A stretch of 64,000 bases of DNA from Candidatus Obscuribacter phosphatis (GTDB lineage Bacteria; Cyanobacteriota; Vampirovibrionia; Obscuribacterales; Obscuribacteraceae), in the NCBI GenBank assembly GCA_001899315.1, contig MOYA01000001.1, positions 1,712,599-1,776,598 of the forward strand, in the 5' to 3' direction. The translations under genes and the position numbers were made by a program. Below, piece by piece: positions 24,170 to 33,871 of the stretch. The notes beneath the pieces were generated by a model. That model did not search any database and had not been told where the DNA came from. It worked only from the letters and a program-made list of their open reading frames with translations. How positions within the stretch are numbered: the first letter of the stretch is position 1; every line of letters starts with the position of its first letter.

Positions 24170-26678
24170 ATCTCACTTTACCCGAGGCGGCATTGGCTAA
24201 AAACCATTGCTGACAGCTAAAGGGCTCGCCTGCATGAGCAGAAAGACGCACATAGGTGCCGTCGGCTTTCATCTCTCTAGCCTTGGCTGTGTCTACCAAA
24301 TAAGTCTTGAGCACTGCATCTTTTAGATAACGAGCCAATCTTTCATCTAGAACTGGAAAGACAACTTCGACACGGCGATTGAGATTACGCGGCATCATAT
24401 CGGCGCTGCCGCAATAAATTTCTTCCTGCCCACCGTTTCTAAAATAATAGATGCGGCTATGCTCAAGAAAACGCCCCACTACCGAAATCACTCTGATATT
24501 TTCTGAAACCCCTGGTATACCTGGTCTCAGACAACAAATACCACGCACCATCAAGTCGACCTTAACGCCGGCTTGAGAGGCTTCGTAGAGCAGCTGAATG
24601 ATGCGCTCGTCCACAAGAGCATTCATCTTTAAAATGATGCGCCCTTTCTCCCCCTTGCGAGTCTGCTCTATTTCTCGCTTGATTAGATATTCAAAGCGAT
24701 CGCGCAAATTAATTGGAGCAACTAAAAGCCGCTTATAGTCACGCTTGGCAGAATAACCGGTGAGATAGTTAAAGAGGTCGGAGACATCGGAGGCGACATT
24801 TTCATCGGCGGTAAGCAGTCCGACATCTGTATATAAATGCGCAGTAACGGCGTTGTAATTGCCTGTACCCAGGTGCACATAGCGCTTGATTGTATCGCCT
24901 TCTTTGCGCACGACCAAAGCCACTTTAGAGTGAATCTTGAGACCGAGTAAACCGTAGACAACATGCACGCCCTGACTTTCAAGAGCCTTGGCCCATTCTA
25001 TATTACTCTCTTCATCGAAGCGTGCCTTCAGTTCGACCAAGACCGCCACTTGCTTGCCGTTCTCTTGGGCCTTCAATAGAGCTTCGACCACAGGCGAGTT
25101 TTTGCCGACTCGATAGAGGGTAGCCTTAATAGCTAGAACATTAGGATCACGCGCAGCCGTATTGAGGAAATTAACCACCGGCTGGAATGAATCATAGGGA
25201 TGATGGAGAACAATGTCGCGCCTGGAGACAGCTGCGAAGAAATCTTCTTCATTTTCCAATAGCTCAGGATCTAAAGGCTGTGGAATAGCCGGCACAAAAC
25301 TAGGAAATTTCAAATCATGTCGATCTATACCAGCGACAAATTTGAGCGAACTCAAAGAGATTCGCCCTTCAACCAGATAGACATCATAGGGCTCGATTTG
25401 CAGATTGCTCATCAAAATTTCGAGTATGTGAGCCGGCATGGCATGGTGCACCGAAAGCCGTACCACATCACCGAAGCGCCTTTGCTTAACGCCTTCTTCG
25501 GTGGTCTCCAGCAAGTCGCCGGCTTCCCATTCTTGAATTTCGACCTCGGCATCACGAGTGACATGAAATGGATAAGACTCAAGCACAGTCATGCCGGGAA
25601 AGAGACTACCTAAATTAGCCCGAATCAGATCATCCAACCAGACAAAAGTGTTTGGACAGCACTGTATGCGAGAGGAGCGTTGACTGGGAGGCTCTTGCTT
25701 GACCACAGGCACAAGCTGAGGCAGGCTGTCTGGAATCTTCAGACGGGCAAAGCGTTCTTCGCCGCGATGATCGCGAATCAGTACCGCTAAATTGAGAGAC
25801 AAATTGGAGATGTGCGGAAAAGGGTGTCCGGGATCAAAAGCCAAAGGAGTTAGAACCGGGAAGATCTTTTTCTCGAAATAATCACGAGCCAGTTCTTTTT
25901 CTTCTTCAGGCAACTCTTCAAAGCTTGTCAGGTTTATTCCTTTATTCTTAAGCTCTGGAATAAGATTACCGGTTAGGCAATCATGCGCGGTGGCAAGCAA
26001 TCTAGTCACTTCCGAACTGACTGCATCAAGCTGTTCAGAGGGAGTAAGACCATCTAAACCAGTGGTGAAGACACCAGACTCAATCTGTCTCTTTAAACCG
26101 GCCACCCGCACCATGAAAAATTCATCAAGGTTGGAGCCGACGATAGAAAGATAACGAAAGCGCTCCAGCAAGGGGTTGCTCGCATCCATTGCTTCTTCTA
26201 AGACACGCCACTGAAAAGCCAAAAGCGAAAGCTCACGATTGATGTAATAACGACTATCGCTGAGCACTATCGGCTCGCTGGGAGCAGTCACTGCCAGATG
26301 GGGTGGTTCAGTGAGTTGGTTGGCCGGTATCAAGCTGGAATAGACCGAAGACGGCGGCAAAGTATTCTGAGGCATGGTCGATATGCCGGCATTGACGGCA
26401 GCATTGAGTGCCTCAGCCAGCCTTTCTATGGCAGGTTCGGGCAGAGCGCCAGGAGCGGCAGCTGTCGTATTAATTTTGTCTGATGCCTGTCCGCTCTCTG
26501 CTATTGCGGCAAAATCGCCTGGCTGTGCTTGGCGATTCTGCATTCTTGACTGCCCCTCGGCGGGTTCACTCTTTTGGTTATCACCACTTGTTTCATGGTG
26601 GGAAGAGACAAGCGCATCAAGGGCTTCGGAACGCTTGATTTCAGTCGTTTTTCTACTGTTAGAAGGATCTGGTTGCAT
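24165..26678 (-). CDS. ppk1: polyphosphate kinase 1
   Basis: Makes inorganic polyphosphate reversibly from ATP. PPK1 landmarks: Y-I-N-R-E-L-S-L-L-A-F, R-F-R-Y-L-S-I-V-G-S-N-L-D-E-F-F-M-V-R-V, K-A-T-L-Y-R-V-G, the phospho-histidine loop K-I-H-S-K-V-A-L-V, H-L-G-T-G-N-Y-N and G-S-A-D-M-M-P-R-N. At 837 residues it has about 140 extra N-terminal residues of low complexity (Ser/Gln/Ala) before the catalytic start at about residue 147. It is followed directly by the photolyase gene. Polyphosphate storage fits the suggested group. Confidence 0.97.
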   Translation of the reverse strand: MQPDPSNSRKTTEIKRSEALDALVSSHHETSGDNQKSEPAEGQSRMQNRQAQPGDFAAIAESGQASDKINTTAAAPGALPEPAIERLAEALNAAVNAGISTMPQNTLPPSSVYSSLIPANQLTEPPHLAVTAPSEPIVLSDSRYYINRELSLLAFQWRVLEEAMDASNPLLERFRYLSIVGSNLDEFFMVRVAGLKRQIESGVFTTGLDGLTPSEQLDAVSSEVTRLLATAHDCLTGNLIPELKNKGINLTSFEELPEEEKELARDYFEKKIFPVLTPLAFDPGHPFPHISNLSLNLAVLIRDHRGEERFARLKIPDSLPQLVPVVKQEPPSQRSSRIQCCPNTFVWLDDLIRANLGSLFPGMTVLESYPFHVTRDAEVEIQEWEAGDLLETTEEGVKQRRFGDVVRLSVHHAMPAHILEILMSNLQIEPYDVYLVEGRISLSSLKFVAGIDRHDLKFPSFVPAIPQPLDPELLENEEDFFAAVSRRDIVLHHPYDSFQPVVNFLNTAARDPNVLAIKATLYRVGKNSPVVEALLKAQENGKQVAVLVELKARFDEESNIEWAKALESQGVHVVYGLLGLKIHSKVALVVRKEGDTIKRYVHLGTGNYNAVTAHLYTDVGLLTADENVASDVSDLFNYLTGYSAKRDYKRLLVAPINLRDRFEYLIKREIEQTRKGEKGRIILKMNALVDERIIQLLYEASQAGVKVDLMVRGICCLRPGIPGVSENIRVISVVGRFLEHSRIYYFRNGGQEEIYCGSADMMPRNLNRRVEVVFPVLDERLARYLKDAVLKTYLVDTAKAREMKADGTYVRLSAHAGEPFSCQQWFLANAASGKVRY

Positions 26679-26702
26679 AGATTAAATTATAGGGCATGCC
26701 AG

Positions 26703-27830
26703 CTATATACGATACAGAAGTGAAGCGTTCTGGCAGAGCACCGACTCAGTAATCTTCTCTCTTAAAGACGCCTGACAACCCTGCAAGGCTTCACCGAGCG
26801 CTGACCTGTAGTTGAACATCCCCCAGAAATGACTCTCGGGCTGGCTATGCCCATCAGAACCAGCCAAGAGCTTTTCATAGGGCGACATGGCCAGTGCTTC
26901 TTTGATGCCTTGAGCAAGAGCCGGTGCGGCAAGAAATGAACAAAGAGAAAGGTCGAAATAAATCTCTTCGTACATAGAAGCAAGATAGGCTGCTTCTTTT
27001 ACATAGGGGAAAGTATGAAGAAGAACCAGCTTGGGAAGTTTTGCCAGACGCGAAAGGGCCCGGATAAAGGGTTGTAGCCGCAAGGGATTGGACTCTTCTA
27101 AAAGAGCATCATCGTCCCCCAGTCCGCAATGAATCTGCACAGGCAATTGCTCAGCCCGGGCAAAGCGAAAGGCTTCAGCAAGAAGAAGCAAATAGAGAGG
27201 CGCTAGAGACGAATCGATTCGCCCAGATTTGAGCAATGAGCCCCTAAACTTGACATATTCAGCGTCAGTAAGAGAGGAGAGATCGTCAAAGCTCTCAAGT
27301 TCTGCCAACTTGGTAGAAAGAGAAAGCCCACCGCGATAGGCTAAAACTGACTTGAGGGCGACAGTCTTTATCTCACTTTTGCAAAGATTGCTTAGTCTTG
27401 CTTTGACCAAGGCAAGACAGCCTGCGAAGGTATCTTCGCCCTTAATGGCTTCTTCAAATAGAGCCTCAAGCCTAAAAACTCTAAAGATGCGGCGGTTTCC
27501 AGAAATAGAAGAAAATGCCGCAAGATCTAAAAAGCCACGAGAGAAGCCATCATCAATCAGTAAAGTATCGAGACCGGCAAGATCAAAGAGCTGATTTAAA
27601 TGAACATGGGCAGAGCCTGCCCGCAAAGCCATATAGTCATCAAAATTTGAGAGATTGAAGCTTCGGTAAAGTTCGGCTTTTAGCTGTTCGGCATTGAGAC
27701 TACGGCAAGCCATCTCTTTCATTCGGGGCTGGCTTGACTCGGTCAAAAAAGCAAAGAATTCCTTCTCAGGGCAGACTTTCAGATAATCGGCGCTGATGCT
27801 ATGCGCATGGTTATCTATAGCTCTAATCAT
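26703..27830 (-). CDS. amidohydrolase-2-like protein, FluG N-domain type
   Basis: 375 residues. I-D-N-H-A-H at the start supplies the first metal histidines. Q-I-H-C-G-L-G-D-D-D, L-L-H-T-F-P-Y and a late S-D-G-H complete a metal-dependent amidohydrolase barrel. The order and spacing recall the N-terminal domain of fungal FluG and plant nodulin-6-like proteins, where it is fused to a glutamine-synthetase domain. Here the synthetase-like gene sits directly upstream as a separate gene (24-nt gap), so the two products probably work together on an amide or gamma-glutamyl substrate. Confidence 0.82.
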   Translation of the reverse strand: MIRAIDNHAHSISADYLKVCPEKEFFAFLTESSQPRMKEMACRSLNAEQLKAELYRSFNLSNFDDYMALRAGSAHVHLNQLFDLAGLDTLLIDDGFSRGFLDLAAFSSISGNRRIFRVFRLEALFEEAIKGEDTFAGCLALVKARLSNLCKSEIKTVALKSVLAYRGGLSLSTKLAELESFDDLSSLTDAEYVKFRGSLLKSGRIDSSLAPLYLLLLAEAFRFARAEQLPVQIHCGLGDDDALLEESNPLRLQPFIRALSRLAKLPKLVLLHTFPYVKEAAYLASMYEEIYFDLSLCSFLAAPALAQGIKEALAMSPYEKLLAGSDGHSQPESHFWGMFNYRSALGEALQGCQASLREKITESVLCQNASLLYRI

Positions 27831-27843
27831 CTATAGCTCTAAT
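27815..27843. repeat. 16-bp tandem duplication at a start codon
   Basis: ctatagctctaat occurs at 27815 and again at 27831, one copy inside the first codons of the amidohydrolase gene and one upstream of it. Confidence 0.8.
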
Positions 27844-27854
27844 AAAGTCAGTCA

Positions 27855-29225
27855 CTAATAGCGCGCCCGGTGCACAGAATCGCTAAAGGCGGGGTCGTCC
27901 TCAAAAGCAGCTGCTTCTGAAGTTTTTACGATGATGTAAGTGTTAGCCAATTCCTTACCGAGTGTATTCATCAAGAACAGATCTGCTTCAAGCTCGGTCA
28001 AAGCCTCATTAAGACTGCGGGGCAGCGGTTCGACCCCATGAAATTTCTGCCCGGCATCATCAAGATCGGCAGGGTCAACCTCAACAGGAGCAGGCGGCAG
28101 AGCCAAGCGCTTGATCCCGTCCAAACCACAGGCTAGTATCGCCCCCAGTGCCAAATATGGATTGGCGGTGCTATCCACACATTTGATCTCTATATTAGTG
28201 GAATCGCTCTCTCTACCTCGATAAACCGAGGGCACTCGAATGGCTGCTTCTCGATTTTCATAACCCCAGGCTGTGAAAGCCGAACTCCAGGAATGCGGTC
28301 TGAGTCTTTTATAGGAATTAACCGAAGGGCAGGTTAAAGAGACCAAAGCCTTTAGATGACTGTGCACACCGGCAATAAAGTGCATGGCTGTTTTGGAAAG
28401 ACCGCTCTGCCCCGAGGCACTGTCTTTGCCGGCTTCAGAGTGAAAGAACTGATTGACGCGTCCACTTTCATCATAAAGTGAAAGATGTAAATGGCAGCCG
28501 TTACCGGCTTCCTCTACGCTGCGTTTGGGTGTAAAAGTAGCGTGCAGTCCGCGGCTCGCCGCACAAGCCTTGACGGTTTCTTTAAGCAGCAAATATCGAT
28601 CGCAAGCAGAAAGAGGCGAGGCCGGAGCAATACTGAGTTCATGCTGCCCAGGTCCAAGCTCGGGATAATACTGCTCCAAATCCAGACCTTGCAAGGTCAG
28701 CAATCTCACCACTTCAGTGATGAAACCATCGGCCATGTCCATACTTTCGCTTGAAAAACACAAGCCTTTATCTATGTGGCGAAACTCACCGTCTTTCTGT
28801 TCGCCGACAATAAACTCCGGCTCGAAAGCAGCTTTAACCGAAAAGCCCATCTTGCGCGCTTCTTCTACCTGTCTTTCCAGAAAACTGCGACTGCAATGCG
28901 ACCAGGCTTGACCCGACAGCTCCTCCATACGGCAGAACATGGCGGCCGAGGCCTGGGTATAGGGAAGGGCGGTGAATGAATTTGTGTCAGGCATGAGCCT
29001 GACCTCTCCCACCGCACCAAGACCGGTATCAGTCTGTAGTTGATCAAGCAGATTCTGAGCCATAGAACCCTTGACCACACCAATACCGGACACCAGTCTT
29101 TCGGGTAAGGTTTTGAGACTGGAAACCTTACCTCTCAAGATGCCTGAACTATCGCAGAAATAAAAGCGCACAAGCTCTACACCCTTGGCTCGGGCTTGCC
29201 TAACTAGGTTCTCCGCATCACTCAT
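27855..29225 (-). CDS. glutamine-synthetase-family ligase (GlnA-like / gamma-glutamyl ligase)
   Basis: 456 residues with the GS layout: an N-terminal beta-grasp part, then metal-binding F-E-P-E-F, P-G-Q-H-E-L-S, the G-N-G-C-H-L-H-L-S ATP/ammonia motif, the flexible-loop N-S-Y-K-R-L and R-E-A-A-I-R-V-P. Divergence from ordinary GlnA (H-L-H-L-S, S-Y-K-R-L-R-P-H-S-W) and its adjacency to an amidohydrolase point to a GlnT/PuuA/FluG-like amide ligase rather than the housekeeping glutamine synthetase. Substrate unknown. Its start follows the end of the transglutaminase-like gene by 6 nt. Confidence 0.9.
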   Translation of the reverse strand: MSDAENLVRQARAKGVELVRFYFCDSSGILRGKVSSLKTLPERLVSGIGVVKGSMAQNLLDQLQTDTGLGAVGEVRLMPDTNSFTALPYTQASAAMFCRMEELSGQAWSHCSRSFLERQVEEARKMGFSVKAAFEPEFIVGEQKDGEFRHIDKGLCFSSESMDMADGFITEVVRLLTLQGLDLEQYYPELGPGQHELSIAPASPLSACDRYLLLKETVKACAASRGLHATFTPKRSVEEAGNGCHLHLSLYDESGRVNQFFHSEAGKDSASGQSGLSKTAMHFIAGVHSHLKALVSLTCPSVNSYKRLRPHSWSSAFTAWGYENREAAIRVPSVYRGRESDSTNIEIKCVDSTANPYLALGAILACGLDGIKRLALPPAPVEVDPADLDDAGQKFHGVEPLPRSLNEALTELEADLFLMNTLGKELANTYIIVKTSEAAAFEDDPAFSDSVHRARY

Positions 29226-29231
29226 AAATTC

Positions 29232-32200
29232 TCACCGTTTGCGTCTTACCGCTGAGTCAACCGCTTGCATAGACTTGTCTTCGTCTTTCTTTGCTTTCTT
29301 AGCATTCTTGGCTTTACCAGAAGCTGCATGGGGTGAAGACTTAGCACTTCTACTACTGCGAGAGAATTTCACCTGCTTGCAAAGACTGCTCACTCGTTTG
29401 GCTCGATTCTTCAGTTCGTCGAGATTTTCCTTACTGCCCTTGTTGCCAAAGAACATAGCTTCATAGACTTCAAAGAAATCGCCAAGAGCCTGAGGCAATT
29501 CATCGGGCATAGTGCCGCCCTGCTCGCGCCGCTCTTTTGAAATTTCGCCGATTTTACTGACATATTGCTTGCCGCTTTCGGTGGATTCTCGCTCCAGTTG
29601 CGCTTTTTTCAGGTCTTTCATCAGGGCTTTATAGACCGGCCACTCTGGACCACGGGGATAGCTTTCCTTGCGGTTCTTCAAATAGCGCAAAAGGACAATT
29701 ACACCATATATGATACCGGCAAGGGCAATCAAACAAGAGAGAGCAAAAGTGGTGACGGCAAAGACTTTTTTGGGTGTTATTCCTTCACCCTCATCAAGAC
29801 CTAATTGTTCATTGAGCGCCTTGATCAAGGTGCCGAGATTATAACCTTCTTCCCTCTTTTGATCGGGCAAGACACCATCAGGAGTGGCATCAAATGAAAT
29901 CCAACCATAGTCTGGAATATAGACTTCCACCCAAGTCAGACTGTCAGAACCATGGATTTCGTAGGTACCATTTACTTTGTTGAAAGTGCCTGATTGAAAA
30001 CCATTGACCACTCGGCAAGGCAGACCTTGCTGGCGACATAAGACGGCAAGGGCAGTGGCAAATCGTCTGCTGTCTCCAGCCTTGCGCCCAAAGAGAAAAT
30101 CATAGATTTTGTCGCTGGGTGGGCTGGCGGCTTCTTCAGTCGGGGCAGTTTCGCTTGCCGCGTCACTCTCTTGAGTCGGGGGCGCAGCGGCAGGGGGAAC
30201 CTTATCTAGGTCTTCGTTAGATAGACTGGAATTGGCTCGGACCGCGAGGCACAGTTTCTCGGCTTGGGCAAACCAGTTTCCCACACCGCCTATTGCTGTA
30301 TCACCAAACTGCTTCACAGCCGGGTCTATGCCGTCAGGCAATTGCAGGTAGTTTGCCAGCTTTTCGCGCAAGGCTGCTTCATCTTGAGGGTTGAGAGGCT
30401 CGGCTTCTCGCATGGCAGTCAAGTCATTGACCGGCCAGCTGGACGACATTTTGTACTGAGCCCCTTTGCCAACAGGCTCAGGAAAACTCACCCGTCCATA
30501 ATCATCGATAACGGCAGTGCTGCCGGAAAAACCAAGACTCTGGGGAATCCAGCAGGAAGGCAGATCGTTGCCTATATCCATCAATATTTCATAAGACTGA
30601 GTCAGATCGACATAGGGCATCTTTTTAGGGACGCGGAAAGGCTGTGCCTGTCTGAGATCGTACTGCGACTTATCCGACTTGGAGATAAGATAGTGCACGC
30701 TCTCAGTAGGACCAAAGCCGGCTTCTTCCTTTTCTTCTTTGAAGAATTTATCTCGGGCCAGCTCTATATCTGCTTCTTCTTCGGCGCTAAGCTCTTTCAA
30801 GGGTTGCCCATTAGCATCTAATTGCACTCCATCTCTTAAGACAGGCTTGGAGTTTGGCCCGGCATCGGTCTTGATTTCGACTATTTTGTGCGAAAGACTT
30901 TCTTTGCTGCGTGTCCAGGTGGAACCGTCGAAAGTATCATAGGCACTGAGACGCGGATAGAAGATACGGGTGCTCATTACCCGGAAGAGAATCAGCTCAG
31001 AGAGTCTATCGCTATGTCTGGCATCGACATTCAATTGCGAGGGGAAAAGTTCCGGCTTGAAGTCGCGGTAAAGAGCCTCTTTCTGGGCGGGAGTAAGGGG
31101 CTGCAGAGGCTTTGGTTTAGCTTTCCCGGCACCATCTTTGCCCTTCTGCTCCTGCTTGTTCTGTCCATTTTTACCAGCGTTTTTAGAAGCATTTTTGGCC
31201 GCCTCTTTTGCTTTCTTCAAGGCCTCGGCTTCAGCTTTTTTACGGGCTTCTTCCTGCAACTTCTGCACAGCGGCAGCAGCATCAGTCTTAGCATTCTTTT
31301 CGGCATCTTTACGGGCGTTTTTCTCGGCGTCTTTCTTGGCCTTTTCTTTTGCCTCTTTCTCGGCTTTTTTCTTCTCAGCCTCAGTTAGAGGCGGTTTGGC
31401 AGCAGCTTTCTTAGACTTTTCTTTTTCGGCTTTTTCTTTTTCGGCCTTAGCTTTCTCTTGCTTCTTGCGTTCTTCTTCTTTCTTGGCGTCAGGTTTGGGT
31501 GCGTCGGCCTGACCAGGTTTCACCGTGCTCTTTTTCTCTTCTTTCTTGCCATTATCAGGCTTCAGTTCCTTGTTTGGCAGATCAATCTTCTTAAGGCTAT
31601 TTGGATCATATGGATTTTTCTTCACTTCCGATTTCTTATTTAGATCGGGAAGCAGACGCATCAAACCTTTGAAATTGAAATTTTTGAAGCTGGAGACTAT
31701 GACATCGATAAGGTTGTCCGAACGAGGCACAAAGAGAAAGACAACCAGGGCGGTGAGCGGCAAAGCAGCCATTGTCAGAGCTGTCGAACCAGAACGTCTG
31801 CGCTTGCGATCACTGCGCACCAGGGGTGCCGGCAGCATCGGCTTGGTCAACCAATTATGCTGGGTGCGCGACATGCAATCAAAATAGAGCATGGCGCAGC
31901 CAAGGCTGATATAGCTGAAGACGACCATACCAAAGTAAATACCGCGCACAATCGGCGAAAGAGCACAGAGTATGATGGCACCAAGCAATGCCGAGAGATT
32001 TATATCGGAGCGACTCTTCAAATCGAAAGTGTGTAAGGCGAAAATGCCGGCCACAAAGTGTACGACCGGTCCCCAAAAATCAGCAGCTGAGTTGACCGGG
32101 TGCAAAAATTCGTTGAGGGCATTGGCGCCGACAGCCAAAACACCCACAAGAACCACCCATTGCATCCAGCTCTGTCTCTCGTTGCGGTTTTGGTAGGCAA

Positions 32201-32360
32201 CAATTGAACCAATTAAAGATAGGGTGACAAGCAAGATTGAAACACCCCAGCTTGTATTGATGAATACAAGGGAGCTGGCGATGCAAATAAAAGTCATCGA
32301 AAAGACAATCAGTCTCAGCGGAATCGAATCTTCAGGGGCTTCAAGCTCTCGCTGGCTCAT
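29232..32360 (-). CDS. TgpA-like membrane protein with degenerate transglutaminase domain
   Basis: About 1042 residues: an N-terminal multi-helix DUF3488-type membrane part (to about residue 220), a Lys/Ala/Glu-rich insertion (about 260-420), a transglutaminase fold (about 745-830), one more membrane helix and a DUF4129-like tail. The catalytic Cys motif G-D-C-R-R-F-A reads G-D-S-R-R-F-A (Ser at codon 30069-30071). The catalytic His in S-D-A-H-T-W reads S-D-S-L-T-W (Leu at codon 29937-29939). The Asp in F-D-A-T-P remains. It is probably inactive as a protease or transglutaminase. ATG at 32360 overlaps the DUF58 stop (ATGA) and is preferred over 32384. Confidence 0.9.
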   Translation of the reverse strand: MSQRELEAPEDSIPLRLIVFSMTFICIASSLVFINTSWGVSILLVTLSLIGSIVAYQNRNERQSWMQWVVLVGVLAVGANALNEFLHPVNSAADFWGPVVHFVAGIFALHTFDLKSRSDINLSALLGAIILCALSPIVRGIYFGMVVFSYISLGCAMLYFDCMSRTQHNWLTKPMLPAPLVRSDRKRRRSGSTALTMAALPLTALVVFLFVPRSDNLIDVIVSSFKNFNFKGLMRLLPDLNKKSEVKKNPYDPNSLKKIDLPNKELKPDNGKKEEKKSTVKPGQADAPKPDAKKEEERKKQEKAKAEKEKAEKEKSKKAAAKPPLTEAEKKKAEKEAKEKAKKDAEKNARKDAEKNAKTDAAAAVQKLQEEARKKAEAEALKKAKEAAKNASKNAGKNGQNKQEQKGKDGAGKAKPKPLQPLTPAQKEALYRDFKPELFPSQLNVDARHSDRLSELILFRVMSTRIFYPRLSAYDTFDGSTWTRSKESLSHKIVEIKTDAGPNSKPVLRDGVQLDANGQPLKELSAEEEADIELARDKFFKEEKEEAGFGPTESVHYLISKSDKSQYDLRQAQPFRVPKKMPYVDLTQSYEILMDIGNDLPSCWIPQSLGFSGSTAVIDDYGRVSFPEPVGKGAQYKMSSSWPVNDLTAMREAEPLNPQDEAALREKLANYLQLPDGIDPAVKQFGDTAIGGVGNWFAQAEKLCLAVRANSSLSNEDLDKVPPAAAPPTQESDAASETAPTEEAASPPSDKIYDFLFGRKAGDSRRFATALAVLCRQQGLPCRVVNGFQSGTFNKVNGTYEIHGSDSLTWVEVYIPDYGWISFDATPDGVLPDQKREEGYNLGTLIKALNEQLGLDEGEGITPKKVFAVTTFALSCLIALAGIIYGVIVLLRYLKNRKESYPRGPEWPVYKALMKDLKKAQLERESTESGKQYVSKIGEISKERREQGGTMPDELPQALGDFFEVYEAMFFGNKGSKENLDELKNRAKRVSSLCKQVKFSRSSRSAKSSPHAASGKAKNAKKAKKDEDKSMQAVDSAVRRKR

Positions 32361-33871
32361 AGACTTTCCAGATCTCCTTCCCATTCCACCCGCGCCACTT
32401 CGGTACCGGTTGTAGGACCGAATTCAATAGCCTTGTTACGGCGCACGGTTCCTCTAGCGGCCTTAGCATCCGGAACTTTCGATTCTTCGAAATCGACAAA
32501 GTCGGCCCAGTTAGGTGGTACTTCAATTATATCGACCGGACAGCAGACGACATCGCCCTTGCCTGGGCTGTATTTCACTATTTTCTCGTTGGACGGCACC
32601 ACAGTCAGTATCGGTCTATCATTAACATTTGACCAAGTTTCGCGATAGTCGATTACTTCATCTTCTTCATCAAAACTCATACGGTCGGCAGCCAACTTGG
32701 TGATAGGCTCAACCCGGGCCAGTATCTCAGCCACCAAGCCGAGACCGGGTGGCATTTGCGGTAGGTCAAAGAGCATGGCTTGCACATCTTGCGAACTCTG
32801 GGGCGGATTGATCAGCAAGCGAGGCATATGCCCCAGGTTATGACCAAGATGAATCAAAGAGTTAAGTAAGGTGACAGTCAATTCGAACTGGTCTTCGTTT
32901 TTATAACTGCCGCGCAGATTGAGCAATACATCAAAGATGGGCAAGGTTTCTGAATCGAACTCTCGCACAAGAAAACGCCCCAAGCGGGCGGAAGAAGCCC
33001 AGTGTATATGCCGCAAGCTGTCACCGCTCTTGAACTCACGTACAGAGCGGAAGCTCGATGACTGCGGCACTATAACCGAACTAGAGGTGGCATGCCCCAT
33101 GGGTGAGGTGATGCCGCTTAGCCTGTAGAGAAAGTTGCCCGAGATCGGGTGCACATTAGGATAGACGGTAACAGTAGAATTTTCTTTGTTCTGACTGTCT
33201 TTCAAACTGATAGACCTTTGCCACCAGGCTATGCCGAAAGGGAAGCAGGTGGAAATCTCGATGGTCTCGAGGAAATAAATGCCGCGACGCAGACTGGGGG
33301 TGGGAAAGGTATACCAATCATCTTGCGTGAGCCAATCGATATAGCAAGGTTCAGGGTTAAGAGTGACAGTGGAAGGCTTACCATCGGCACCACGCTTAAC
33401 CAGTGACATGGTCAAACGCAGGGCCCTGGTCGGAACACAATTGGAGAAAGGGGCGAGAGGGAAATTTCTAGCCAAATGTATCCTTATATCGGTGGACTCA
33501 GCTGAGCCCATTTCACTGGGCAAGGTATAGGCAGCCTTGATGCCCGAAAGAGACAAAAGTGGAATCAACACCCCTAAGAAAAGGGCTACGAAAAAGCCTG
33601 CCGACAGAAGATAAATCCACTCGCTTGCCACAAAGGCAGCAAAAAAATAGAGGATTATTGAAAGCATCAAGAACTTAACTTGGCGGCTCTCAAAATAGAG
33701 AGTATAACCCCTGCCAACCGGAATCTTTAGATACTTTCCGCCGGTGCCAAATGGCCGATCAGGCATTTCAGAAGGTCTAGACTGAACCTTCTGTTTCTTT
33801 GCTTTCTTGTCACCACCACCGTCAAGCTGGGACGGGGATGGTCTCGACGATTTTCTCGATGAGTTCACCAT
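32357..33871 (-). CDS. DUF58-domain membrane protein
   Basis: 504 residues: a basic disordered head, two membrane helices (about residues 70-115), a beta-rich region, then the DUF58 motif E-F-K-S-G-D-S-L-R-H-I-H-W-A-S-S-A-R-L-G-R-F-L-V-R-E-F. DUF58 proteins are usual partners of MoxR ATPases and TgpA-type transglutaminases; here all three are in one operon with overlapping genes (50 nt with moxR, 4 nt with the transglutaminase). Their joint function (cofactor insertion or envelope-protein remodelling) is known only in part for the family. Confidence 0.9.
   Translation of the reverse strand: MVNSSRKSSRPSPSQLDGGGDKKAKKQKVQSRPSEMPDRPFGTGGKYLKIPVGRGYTLYFESRQVKFLMLSIILYFFAAFVASEWIYLLSAGFFVALFLGVLIPLLSLSGIKAAYTLPSEMGSAESTDIRIHLARNFPLAPFSNCVPTRALRLTMSLVKRGADGKPSTVTLNPEPCYIDWLTQDDWYTFPTPSLRRGIYFLETIEISTCFPFGIAWWQRSISLKDSQNKENSTVTVYPNVHPISGNFLYRLSGITSPMGHATSSSVIVPQSSSFRSVREFKSGDSLRHIHWASSARLGRFLVREFDSETLPIFDVLLNLRGSYKNEDQFELTVTLLNSLIHLGHNLGHMPRLLINPPQSSQDVQAMLFDLPQMPPGLGLVAEILARVEPITKLAADRMSFDEEDEVIDYRETWSNVNDRPILTVVPSNEKIVKYSPGKGDVVCCPVDIIEVPPNWADFVDFEESKVPDAKAARGTVRRNKAIEFGPTTGTEVARVEWEGDLESL

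Noticed and set aside
30264-30821. 185-residue + strand ORF
   Set aside because: Antisense shadow of the transglutaminase-like gene.
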